This document shows positions 42,847 to 50,025 of a DNA stretch of 64,000 bases, in pieces. Origin of the DNA: Labrys wisconsinensis (GTDB lineage Bacteria; Pseudomonadota; Alphaproteobacteria; Rhizobiales; Labraceae); NCBI RefSeq assembly GCF_030814995.1, contig NZ_JAUSVX010000009.1, forward strand, positions 1 through 64,000, written 5' to 3'. The notes under the pieces are model-generated. The model saw only the letters and a program-made list of their open reading frames with translations. It searched no databases and had not been told where the DNA came from. How positions within the stretch are numbered: the first letter of the stretch is position 1; each line of letters opens with the position of its first letter. The position numbers were made by a program, and so were the translations under genes.

Positions 42847-44610
42847 TCACACCAGCTGCTTGCCCTTGGCATCGATGATCGAGCCGATATCCTCGGCGGC
42901 ATCGCCCAGGATCATCTCGTTGTGCGCCTTGCCCGAGGGGATCATCGGGAAGCAGTTCTCGGTCTTGTCGACGACGCAGTCGAAGATCACCGGGCGCGGC
43001 GTGTCGATCATCTCGCGGATGGCGTCGTCGAGCTCGGCCGGGTTCGAGCAGCGGATGCCGACGCCGCCATAGGCCTCCGCCAGCTTGACGAAGTCGGGCA
43101 GCGCTTCCGAATAGCTCTCCGAATAGCGCCCGCCATGCAGCAATTCCTGCCACTGGCGCACCATGCCCATATATTCGTTGTTGAGGATGAACACCTTGAC
43201 CGGCAGGCGGTACTGCACCGCCGTCGACATCTCCTGCATGTTCATCAGGATCGAGGCTTCGCCGGCGATGTCGATCACCAGCGACTTGGGATGCGCCATC
43301 TGCGCCCCGATCGCCGCCGGCAGGCCATAGCCCATGGTGCCGAGGCCCCCGGAGGTCATCCAGCGGTTCGGGTCCTGGAAGTGGAAGTGCTGCGCCGCCC
43401 ACATCTGGTGCTGGCCGACCTCGGTGGTGATGTAGGGATCGCGGTCCTTGGTCAGCTGGTACAGCCGCTCGATGGCGTATTGCGGCTTGATCACCGTGTC
43501 GGAGCGGCGATAGGCCAGCGACTTGCGGGCCCGCCAATGGTTGATCTCGTCCCACCAGGCCTTCAGCGCCGCCTTGTCGACCGCGGGCTTGGACTCGCGC
43601 CAGACCGACAGCATCTGCTCCAGCACATGCGCCGCGTCGCCGACGATGCCGATGTCGGCCTTGACGTTCTTGTTGATCGAGGACGGGTCGATGTCGATGT
43701 GGATCTTGCGGCTGTTCGGCGCGAAGGCGTCGATGCGGCCGGTGATGCGGTCGTCGAAGCGCGCGCCGATGTTGATCATCACGTCGCACTCGTGCATCGC
43801 CCAGTTGGCCTCGTAGGTGCCGTGCATGCCGAGCATGCCCAGCCATTGCGGATCGGCGGCCGGGAAGGCGCCGAGGCCCATCAGCGTCGAGGTGACGGGA
43901 TAGCCGGTCAGCTTGGCGAGGTCGCGCAGCAGGGCCGAGGCGCGCGGCCCGGCATTGACCACGCCGCCGCCGGTGTAGAACACCGGCTTCTTCGCGCCGG
44001 CGATCAGCGCCACCGCGGCGCGCACCTTGTCCATGTCGCCGTCCAGGCGCGGACGATAGGTCTTGTGGATGTTCTCGGTCGGCTTGAAATAGGTGCCGGT
44101 CTTGAACTGGATGTCCTTGGGGACGTCGATCACCACCGGCCCGGGCCGCCCGGACGAGGCGATCAGGAAGGCCTCGTGCAGGATGCGCGGCAGGTCCTCG
44201 ATCCGCTTCACCAGGTAGTTGTGCTTGGTGCAATGACGCGTGATGCCGACCGTGTCCGCCTCCTGGAAGGCGTCCGAGCCGATCAGATGCGTCGGCACCT
44301 GGCCGGTGATGCACACCAGGGGGATCGAATCCATCAGCGCGTCGGTGAGGCCGGTGACCGCGTTGGTGGCGCCGGGACCGGAGGTCACCAGCACGCAGCC
44401 GACCTTGCCGGTCGAGCGGGCATAGCCCTCGGCCGCGTGGACCGCGCCCTGCTCGTGCCGCACCAGGACGTGGCGCAGCCTCTCCTGCTGGAAGATCGCG
44501 TCATAGATCGGCAGGACAGCACCGCCGGGATAGCCGAAGAGGTGCTCGACGCCCTGGTCCACCAGGGCCTGCACCACCATTTCCGCGCCGGTCATCTGCA
44601 TCGTCGACAT
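42847..44610 (-). CDS. ilvB: Acetolactate synthase large (catalytic) subunit
   Basis: This 587-residue TPP enzyme joins two pyruvates, or pyruvate and 2-oxobutyrate, in Ile/Val/Leu synthesis. It has the N-terminal TPP domain with [14 protein letters not shown] and [15 protein letters not shown], the central FAD domain ([24 protein letters not shown]), and the C-terminal domain with [21 protein letters not shown]. The Mg-binding GDG/GDAS motif reads GEAS here, a conservative change. The ATG at 44610 follows AAGGA at 9 bases. A leader peptide and terminator lie upstream (44665-44767), so expression is probably attenuated by branched-chain amino acids. Confidence 0.96.
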   Translation of the reverse strand: MSTMQMTGAEMVVQALVDQGVEHLFGYPGGAVLPIYDAIFQQERLRHVLVRHEQGAVHAAEGYARSTGKVGCVLVTSGPGATNAVTGLTDALMDSIPLVCITGQVPTHLIGSDAFQEADTVGITRHCTKHNYLVKRIEDLPRILHEAFLIASSGRPGPVVIDVPKDIQFKTGTYFKPTENIHKTYRPRLDGDMDKVRAAVALIAGAKKPVFYTGGGVVNAGPRASALLRDLAKLTGYPVTSTLMGLGAFPAADPQWLGMLGMHGTYEANWAMHECDVMINIGARFDDRITGRIDAFAPNSRKIHIDIDPSSINKNVKADIGIVGDAAHVLEQMLSVWRESKPAVDKAALKAWWDEINHWRARKSLAYRRSDTVIKPQYAIERLYQLTKDRDPYITTEVGQHQMWAAQHFHFQDPNRWMTSGGLGTMGYGLPAAIGAQMAHPKSLVIDIAGEASILMNMQEMSTAVQYRLPVKVFILNNEYMGMVRQWQELLHGGRYSESYSEALPDFVKLAEAYGGVGIRCSNPAELDDAIREMIDTPRPVIFDCVVDKTENCFPMIPSGKAHNEMILGDAAEDIGSIIDAKGKQLV

Positions 44611-44664
44611 CGTCGTCGTCCTTGGATTTCGTTCTGAGGCTTCGTCTGCTGGCGTTCGGGCAAT

Positions 44665-44685
44665 AAAAAAGGCCCTCGAGGGGCC
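44665..44685 (-). terminator. Attenuator terminator of the ilvB leader
   Basis: On the minus strand GGCCC-CTCGA-GGGCC is followed directly by six T. It lies between the leader peptide and ilvB. The preceding segment 44690-44698 is exactly complementary to 44733-44741 inside the leader peptide gene, which allows an alternative fold. Confidence 0.75.
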
Positions 44686-44716
44686 CATGCGCGTCATCAG
44701 AGGAGAGTCCGGGGGT

Positions 44717-44767
44717 CTATCCCCGCTCCATCGATGACGCGAAACCTACGATAAGGATGTTGCGCAC
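44717..44767 (-). CDS. ilvBH leader peptide (attenuation), GTG start
   Basis: A 16-codon frame encodes MRNILIVGFASSMERG, with consecutive Ile, Leu, Ile and Val codons. GGGAG lies 7 bases before the GTG. It begins about 24 bases after the predicted transcription start and is followed by complementary segments and a terminator. This is the layout of a ribosome-stalling leader: scarcity of charged Ile, Leu or Val tRNA would stall the ribosome on these codons and favour the antiterminator fold. Attenuation of ilv operons by such leaders is established in proteobacteria; here it is inferred from sequence. Confidence 0.8.
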   Translation of the reverse strand: MRNILIVGFASSMERG

Positions 44768-44797
44768 GCGAGTGCTCCCATGTGCAAAAGTTGCGAG

Positions 44798-44826
44798 GTT
44801 GTAGAACCTCCGCGCCGGGCGGTCAA
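44798..44826 (-). promoter_or_regulatory. Housekeeping promoter of the ilvBH operon
   Basis: On the minus strand, TTGACC and TACAAC are separated by exactly 17 bp. The expected start near 44791 fits the leader peptide at 44767. Confidence 0.65.
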
Positions 44827-44873
44827 GCGGAAGACGGCGATATTTGTCGGGAAAGCCCGTGCCCGAGCAGCTT

Positions 44874-44909
44874 CCTAGATGTGAGCAGGTTCGGGACAAC
44901 CTGCTTAGG
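44874..44909 (-). repeat. Dispersed 36-bp repeat, copy 2, with hairpin
   Basis: The segment forms an 8-bp stem (AGCAGGTT/AACCTGCT) with a 6-base loop and matches the copy at 22280-22315. It contains the stop codon of the IclR gene, as the other copy contains the stop of the 79-residue gene. Confidence 0.55.
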
Positions 44910-45711
44910 GGCGGTAGCCGAGGCGCCCCGAAACCAGCTTGGCATGGCTGATCACCAGGCGGGAGAGCTCCGGAATGCGCCCCGTGGTCACGCGGCGTTG
45001 CGCGCCGCTGACGCTGATCGCCGCGAAGACCCGGCCCGTGCCGTTGCGAATGGGCGCCGCGACGCACCGGATCCCGGCCTCATGCTCGCCGTCGTCGACG
45101 GCGTATCCCCTGGAGCGGATCGCGCCGAGCTCCTCACGCAGCTTTTCCGGCTCGACGATGGTCGCGGCCGTGAAGGAGCGCAGGCCCAGCTTCATGACGC
45201 GTTCGATCACCGCCTCTCCCTGGAAGGCCAGGGCCGCCTTGCCGACCCCCGTGCTGTGGCACGGGGTGGCCTCCATCGTCGTGACGATGTTGTGGGGCCG
45301 GCCGGCCCCATGATCCGAGCGCTTGACGAACACCATCCGCGTTCCGTCGAAGACGCAAAGATGCACCGTCTCGCCGCTCAGCTCCGACAGGGTGTCGACA
45401 TAGGGCTGCGCCTCCCGGTAGAGGGGCAGATTCGTCAAGGCCGTGCTGCCGAGCTCGAACAGCTTGAGCCCCAGGCGATAGCGCTCCCGGCTGGCGTCCT
45501 GATCCAGGAAGCCGACGCCGCGCAGGCTGTCGACGATGCGATGAACGGTGGTGCGCGGCAGTCCCGTCTGCTGGGCGATCTGGACGACGGACAACTCGCG
45601 GTCGACCGCCGAGAAGCACTCCAGGACGTCGAGCATCTTGAAGAGCGATTTGACATTCTGGCGCCCCGTCTCCGCGGTCGACGGGTCGGCATCTGGCAGT
45701 CTGTTCAGCAT
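44905..45711 (-). CDS. IclR-family transcriptional regulator
   Basis: The 268-residue product has the N-terminal winged helix (LFKMLDVLECFSAVDRELSV, VQIAQQTGLPRTTVHRIVDSL) and the C-terminal IclR effector domain (LSELSGETVHLCVFDG, ATPCHSTGVGKAALAF, GYAVDDGEHEAGIRCVAAPI). Length is normal. It lies downstream of the DapA-family gene on the same strand, 121 bp apart. Two 17-bp TGTCC...GGACA palindromes upstream of that gene and of the divergent transporter are its probable operators. Confidence 0.93.
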   Translation of the reverse strand: MLNRLPDADPSTAETGRQNVKSLFKMLDVLECFSAVDRELSVVQIAQQTGLPRTTVHRIVDSLRGVGFLDQDASRERYRLGLKLFELGSTALTNLPLYREAQPYVDTLSELSGETVHLCVFDGTRMVFVKRSDHGAGRPHNIVTTMEATPCHSTGVGKAALAFQGEAVIERVMKLGLRSFTAATIVEPEKLREELGAIRSRGYAVDDGEHEAGIRCVAAPIRNGTGRVFAAISVSGAQRRVTTGRIPELSRLVISHAKLVSGRLGYRP

Positions 45712-45832
45712 GATGGACCGAGGCTACGGCTCGGCGCCTGAAGAAGCAATCGGATCGCTTTCACTGCGATGTCCGGTGGCGCGAAGAGGTCTGCGCGCCA
45801 CCGGCGAGGGCAAGGACGCTCAGTCGGCGACG

Positions 45833-46750
45833 TCACTCAGCCGCGACGCTCATCCCGGGGGAGTCGAGCCCCTCCAGCAACGATGTGAGCGCAGGGCCGA
45901 TCGCCGCCTTCTGACGCTCGGACGCCGGGGGCATCGGCTGGCGCGGCAATCCGACGGAGCACCCCTGCAGCTCGAGGGAATACTTGACGCAGGCCGGCAG
46001 GTTGTCGGCGCTGATCGTGTTCCAGAAGCGCAGGAGCCGGCGATGAATTGCCGATGCCGCGCCATGATCTCCGCTGCGGACCGCATCCCAGAGCGCGACG
46101 CAGGCCCGCGGCACGGCTGCGGGATTGGCCGCGATGGTGCCGTGAGCGCCGAGGACGAACGAGGGATAGAGCAGCGCGTCCACCGCGGTCAGGACGATCT
46201 TGCCCTTCGGCACGTCGAGAAGCAGATCGGCCATCAATTTCAGGTCGCCGGCGCTTTGCTTGACGCCGATGACGCCCGGCAGCTCGGTCATGATCCGCAG
46301 CAGCAGCGCAGGGCTCAGATAGTTCCAGGGCACGACGTTGTAGATGATGACCGGTTGCTTCACGGCCTGGGTCAAAGTCGTGAAGTGACGGACGGTCGCG
46401 TCCTCGTCCGGCTTGAAGACGTAGTGGACCGGCGTGATCTGCAGGGCCGACACGTTGAACTCGTCGATCGCCCGGGCTCTCGCGATCGCCTCCCGGGTGC
46501 TGTTGGCGATGATGCCTGCCACCAGGGGAACCTGCCCGTTCAATTCCTCGGCGCAGGCGCCGATCAGGCGCTTGAACTCATCGATGGACAGCGTGTGGCC
46601 CTCGCCGGTGCTGCCGCCGACGCAGACGCCGTGGACGCCCTGGCTCAGCATGAAGCGGACCTGAGCCCGAAAGGCGCGCTCGTCGATCTCGCCGTCCGCG
46701 TCGAACGGCGTCGTGAGTGGGGGGATGATGCCCGTGAGCTTGGTATGCAC
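45833..46750 (-). CDS. DapA-family aldolase/dehydratase of unknown substrate
   Basis: The 305-residue enzyme has the dihydrodipicolinate synthase/N-acetylneuraminate lyase fold: GIIPPLTTPFDADGEIDE, GVCVGGSTGEGHTLS, the active Tyr in VIIYNVVPWNY, and the Schiff-base Lys in VIGVKQSAGDL. True DapA is unlikely because the gene is paired with an IclR regulator and an MHS carrier, a catabolic arrangement. It starts after AGGAGGACGAC, a strong ribosome-binding site. The substrate is probably a 2-keto acid or sugar acid; sequence does not decide. Confidence 0.9.
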   Translation of the reverse strand: MHTKLTGIIPPLTTPFDADGEIDERAFRAQVRFMLSQGVHGVCVGGSTGEGHTLSIDEFKRLIGACAEELNGQVPLVAGIIANSTREAIARARAIDEFNVSALQITPVHYVFKPDEDATVRHFTTLTQAVKQPVIIYNVVPWNYLSPALLLRIMTELPGVIGVKQSAGDLKLMADLLLDVPKGKIVLTAVDALLYPSFVLGAHGTIAANPAAVPRACVALWDAVRSGDHGAASAIHRRLLRFWNTISADNLPACVKYSLELQGCSVGLPRQPMPPASERQKAAIGPALTSLLEGLDSPGMSVAAE

Positions 46751-46779
46751 GTCGTCCTCCTGTCATTCCTTCGCTTGAT

Positions 46780-46796
46780 TGTCCGGAATACGGACA
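46780..46796. promoter_or_regulatory. Probable IclR operator 1
   Basis: TGTCCGGAATACGGACA has perfect 6-bp arms around a 5-bp centre. It lies 30 bp upstream of the DapA-family start and shares the TGTCCG...GGACA frame with the site at 46916-46936. Confidence 0.65.
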
Positions 46797-46915
46797 TACC
46801 TAGCGCCGGTACTTTTGGAGGTCAACCGTCCACGGGCCCATTCCATTCACCGCGCGTCATCGCGTTGCGGTATAGAGAACAGGATTGACAAGTCGTGCAA
46901 AACCTCGTCATTCCT

Positions 46916-46936
46916 AATGTCCGTATAGTGGACATT
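46916..46936. promoter_or_regulatory. Probable IclR operator 2
   Basis: AATGTCCGTATAGTGGACATT has perfect 7-bp arms (core TGTCC-N7-GGACA, the same spacing as operator 1). It lies 67 bp upstream of the transporter start. The 253-bp interval between the divergent genes thus has one site near each promoter and no gene. Confidence 0.65.
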
Positions 46937-47003
46937 CAGAATCCGACGACGAGCAAGACGCGTCGCCCCGTCCGGCACGGGGGACGCCACGGAGGAAATG
47001 ACG

Positions 47004-48341
47004 ATGAGTGCAGATATCGGAGCGGCTCCGGTTGCGAGGGCGCCCGGCCGCGAGCCGGCGGCCCGGGCCCATCCGGAAGGCCAGACGATCGCGAAGGTCG
47101 CCCTGGCCAGCGCGATCGGCAACACGATCGAATATTACGACTTCACGCTCTACGCGACCGCAACCGCTCTGGTGTTCAACAAGATCTTCTTCCCGAGCCT
47201 GGATCCGCTGGTCGGCTCGCTGGCGGCTTTTGCGACGTTCTTCGTCGGCTACTGCGCCCGCCCGCTGGGTGGCATCCTCTTCGGACATTTCGGCGATCGC
47301 GTCGGCCGGAAGACGGCATTGCTGGTCACCATCCTGATCATGGGCATCGGCACGGTCCTGATCGGCCTGATGCCGTCATACGATCAGATCGGCATCCTGG
47401 CCCCGATCGGCCTCGTCCTGCTCAGAACGCTCCAGGGTATCGGCATCGGGGGCGAGTATGCCGGCGGCATGGCGATGACGGTCGAGCACGCACCTGCCGA
47501 AAGGCGCGGGTTCTACAGCTCGCTCGTCCATGTCGGCGTTCCCGCGGGCTTTCTCATCCCGATCGCCTTGCTGGGCTTTCTCTCGACCAGCATGGACGAA
47601 GCGCAATTCCTGAGCTGGGGCTGGCGCCTGCCGTTCCTCTTCAGCATCGTGCTGGTCGGCATCGGCCTCTTCATCCGGTTCCAGATTGCCGAGACACCGG
47701 CCTTCCAACGGGTCCTGGCCGAAGAGGTGCCTGCGAGCATTCCGGTGGTCGAGGCCGTGCGCGATCACCGCTCCAATCTCTTCTTCGGCATCGGTGCCAA
47801 GATTGCCGAAAGCGGATTGTTCAACATCTACGCGGTGTTCGTGATCACCTATTGCGTGACGCAGCTGGGTCTTCCCAAGCAGACCATCCTGAACGGCGTT
47901 CTCGTCGGCTGCGCCCTGGAATGCCTCACGCTTCCCCTGTTCGGCGCCCTGTCCGATCGGGTCGGCCGAAAGGCCGTCTACATCGGCGGCATGATCTTCC
48001 AGGCGCTGCTGGCGATCGTGTTCTTCGCGATGGTCGACACCGGCGACACCGGCATGATCTGGCTCGCGATCGCGCTGGGCCTCGCCATCGGCCATGGGTC
48101 GGTCTACGGCGCGCAGGGCGCCTATTTCTCGGAGCTGTTCCCGGCGCGGGTTCGCTACAGCGGCCTCTCGCTGGTCCAGCAGATCGGCCCCATCCTGGGT
48201 GGCGGCCTGTCTCCGCTGATCGCGACGCTCCTGCTCGCCGAGTACGGCGGCTCGGCCATGGTCGCGGTCTACATGGCGGCGATGGCCATCCTGTCCGCTG
48301 TCTGCACACTCGGCCTCAAGCCTCTGAGAGGCGATCTGTAG
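47004..48341 (+). CDS. MHS-family metabolite:H+ symporter (major facilitator)
   Basis: The 445-residue carrier has twelve membrane segments and the MHS signatures GNTIEYYDFTLYATATAL, FFVGYCARPLGGILFGHFGD, RVGRKTALLVTILIMG and RTLQGIGIGGEYAGG, followed by EHAPAERRGFYSS. Such carriers (ShiA, KgtP, ProP) take up organic acids or osmolytes. The ATG at 47004 is 7 bases after GGAGGA; an ATG at 46998 is too close. It is divergent from the DapA-family gene and probably imports that enzyme's substrate. Confidence 0.92.
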   Translation: MSADIGAAPVARAPGREPAARAHPEGQTIAKVALASAIGNTIEYYDFTLYATATALVFNKIFFPSLDPLVGSLAAFATFFVGYCARPLGGILFGHFGDRVGRKTALLVTILIMGIGTVLIGLMPSYDQIGILAPIGLVLLRTLQGIGIGGEYAGGMAMTVEHAPAERRGFYSSLVHVGVPAGFLIPIALLGFLSTSMDEAQFLSWGWRLPFLFSIVLVGIGLFIRFQIAETPAFQRVLAEEVPASIPVVEAVRDHRSNLFFGIGAKIAESGLFNIYAVFVITYCVTQLGLPKQTILNGVLVGCALECLTLPLFGALSDRVGRKAVYIGGMIFQALLAIVFFAMVDTGDTGMIWLAIALGLAIGHGSVYGAQGAYFSELFPARVRYSGLSLVQQIGPILGGGLSPLIATLLLAEYGGSAMVAVYMAAMAILSAVCTLGLKPLRGDL

Positions 48342-48346
48342 GACCC

Positions 48347-48386
48347 GGGGGCAGGTCCGGACCCGGACGGGTCCGGACCTGCCCCC
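48347..48386. terminator. 18-bp perfect hairpin between convergent genes
   Basis: GGGGGCAGGTCCGGACCC and its exact complement flank a 4-base loop, starting 5 bp after the MHS gene stop. It separates the MHS gene from the convergent crcB genes and probably ends both transcripts despite the lack of a T-run. Confidence 0.65.
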
Positions 48387-48441
48387 GCCGGCGCCCCGTG
48401 CTGCCGCACGCTCGCCGGCTTCATGGCGTGGATCGCCTGCC

Positions 48442-48846
48442 CTACCTGTTGATGCGCACGGCAACGCCGTAACCGACCCAGGCGGCGGCGAGCGAGAGCC
48501 CGACCACCGTGACGAGATAGATCGCGCCGAGCCGCAGGTCCCCGGCGAGGAGCAAGCCGAACGTGTCCAGGCTCATGGCGGAGAAGGTGGTGAAGCCGCC
48601 GCACAGGCCGCCCATCACGAACTGGCGCCCGGCCGGGCTGACCAGGAGCCGGCCGTCCGGCCCGGTCAGCGTGGCGAAGGCCATGATGATGAAGGATCCC
48701 ACCACGTTGACGAAGGCGGTCGCCCAGAGCGCGCTGAGCCCGAGGCCCGAGACGATGGCGACGCCGGACAGGAAGCGCAGCAGCGAGCCGATCGCCGCGC
48801 CGCAGCCGACGGCCATGACGATGGGCATGGTCTTGCGGTCCATCAT
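48442..48846 (-). CDS. crcB: CrcB/Fluc fluoride channel subunit (second of pair)
   Basis: Fluc channels export fluoride. The 134-residue product has four membrane helices with the family motifs [15 protein letters not shown] (G-x3-GxxxR), [13 protein letters not shown] (the Asn) and [18 protein letters not shown] (the Phe/Thr/Ser pore segment). It starts 9 bp after the first crcB. Paired crcB genes encode heterodimeric channels. Confidence 0.92.
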   Translation of the reverse strand: MMDRKTMPIVMAVGCGAAIGSLLRFLSGVAIVSGLGLSALWATAFVNVVGSFIIMAFATLTGPDGRLLVSPAGRQFVMGGLCGGFTTFSAMSLDTFGLLLAGDLRLGAIYLVTVVGLSLAAAWVGYGVAVRINR

Positions 48847-48855
48847 GCCGGCCTC

Positions 48856-49248
48856 CTATCGCAGCGCCGCGACGACGGACCAGAAGCCGAGCGCCACGGC
48901 AAGGACACACAGGCCGGCCGACAGGATGACATAGAGCATGGCCGGCTCGCGCTCGCCACCGAGGGCGAGGTTCAGGGTCTGCAGGCTGAACGAGGACACC
49001 GTGGTGTAGCCGCCGCACAGGCCGACGAAGAGGAAGTCGCGGAACAGCTCCCCGGCGAACACGCCGCCGGCGGCGCGGGCCAGCCCGGACAGCCCGCCGA
49101 TGAGGAGGGCCCCCGAGACGTTCACCACCAGCGTGCCCCAGGGAAAGGTCTCGCCGATGCGGCGACCGACCAAGCCGGAGACGAAGAACCGGGCGAGGCC
49201 GCCGCAGAACCCGCCGAGCAGCACGAGAAGACAGGCTTCGAGCATCAT
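48856..49248 (-). CDS. crcB: CrcB/Fluc fluoride channel subunit (first of pair)
   Basis: The 130-residue product has the same plan as its neighbour: GGFCGGLARFFVSGLVGRRI, FPWGTLVVNVSGALLIGG and FLFVGLCGGYTTVSSFSLQTL (written in parts). The ATG at 49248 was chosen over an upstream ATG at 49314, which would overlap the DUF190 gene. It lies between DUF190 and the second crcB in the riboswitch-controlled operon. Confidence 0.92.
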   Translation of the reverse strand: MMLEACLLVLLGGFCGGLARFFVSGLVGRRIGETFPWGTLVVNVSGALLIGGLSGLARAAGGVFAGELFRDFLFVGLCGGYTTVSSFSLQTLNLALGGEREPAMLYVILSAGLCVLAVALGFWSVVAALR

Positions 49249-49288
49249 CGGGCGATCGCAGCCCGTGGAGGTGTTCCGTCCGCCGTCA

Positions 49289-49666
49289 TCAGGCCAGTCC
49301 CTGCGGGCTGCCATCGTCCGGGATCAGGCCGGTTTCGTCCTCGCCGTAATGGACGACGGTGACCTTTTCCAGCGTGATCAGGCAACTCTGCGTGAGCCGC
49401 CTCAGCTGCGGCAGGAAGGCCTGGATCTTCGCCTCCGCGTCGACGATCTCGATCACGACCGGCAGGTCCTGCGACAGGCGCAGGATCTTGGCGGTGTGCA
49501 GCCGGCTCGATCGCCCGAAGCCGAGCGGGCCGCGCAGGACCGTGGCGCCGGCGAGATGGGCCTGCCGCGCCTGCAGCACGATCGCCTCGTAGAGAGGCTT
49601 GCCGTCCGCCCTGTCGTCCTCGCCGATGAAGATGCGAAGGAGCGAGGCCTTTTCCGGGATCTGCAT
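49289..49666 (-). CDS. DUF190 (PII-like) protein of the fluoride operon
   Basis: The 125-residue product starts QIPEKASLLRIFIGEDDRAD and has PLYEAIVLQARQAHLAGATV, RGPLGFGRSSRLH and LPVVIEIVDAEAKIQAFLPQ, the pattern of DUF190. The family has a ferredoxin-like fold related to PII signalling proteins and is often found with crcB. The ATG at 49666 is the first conserved start. It is the first gene behind the fluoride riboswitch; a regulatory role for the channel is inferred. Confidence 0.9.
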   Translation of the reverse strand: MQIPEKASLLRIFIGEDDRADGKPLYEAIVLQARQAHLAGATVLRGPLGFGRSSRLHTAKILRLSQDLPVVIEIVDAEAKIQAFLPQLRRLTQSCLITLEKVTVVHYGEDETGLIPDDGSPQGLA

Positions 49667-49821
49667 CGCCGTGGCTCCTCTGGCCGGATGGTCGCTTCCC
49701 ATGTTGCACCGATCGCCCCTGTACGAAAACGAGGAATGAAGCCCCCCTCGCGGAGGGCCGGGTGGACGAAACGGGCGCTGGTGCGGGAAGGGTGCTTGAG
49801 ACAAGCTCCTACCGACGCCAA

Positions 49822-49881
49822 GGCGCCCGGTAGGAGTCATCAGCCTTGCGGCGGTTTCGGGGGACCCCATCCCCATCGCCG
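49822..49881 (-). ncRNA. Fluoride riboswitch (crcB RNA motif)
   Basis: On the minus strand the conserved elements appear in order: GGCGATGGGG (5' strand, 49871-49880), a GGGGTCCCC helix, GAAACCGCC, a short loop, then GGCTGATGACTCCTACC (49829-49845). This is the fluoride aptamer consensus. Its 3' strand CTCCTACCG (49828-49836) can instead pair with CGGTAGGAG at 49806-49814, giving a competing hairpin that would serve as expression platform. The operon downstream (DUF190-crcB-crcB) is the standard target. The bases between 49667 and 49805 are leader, and 49882-50025 shows no gene. Confidence 0.9.
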
Positions 49882-50025
49882 CGACGATAGGCGACCGATC
49901 GCGCCGCCGTCAATGCCCGGGGTGCAAGGCTGCCCACCCGGCGGGACCGCCAGGGATCGGATCGGAACGCCGGCAGGCGAGGCTCTCGCCCCGCCCGATG
50001 TCGGCGCGCAGGACGGGCGGCCGTC

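Noticed and set aside
44717..45067. 116-codon minus-strand gene upstream of ilvB
   Set aside because: The upstream part overlaps the IclR 3' end and has no ribosome-binding site; only the last 16 codons make sense, as a leader peptide.
45833..46750. Lysine-pathway dapA
   Set aside because: The fold fits, but the IclR regulator, MHS carrier and shared operators indicate a catabolic member of the family.
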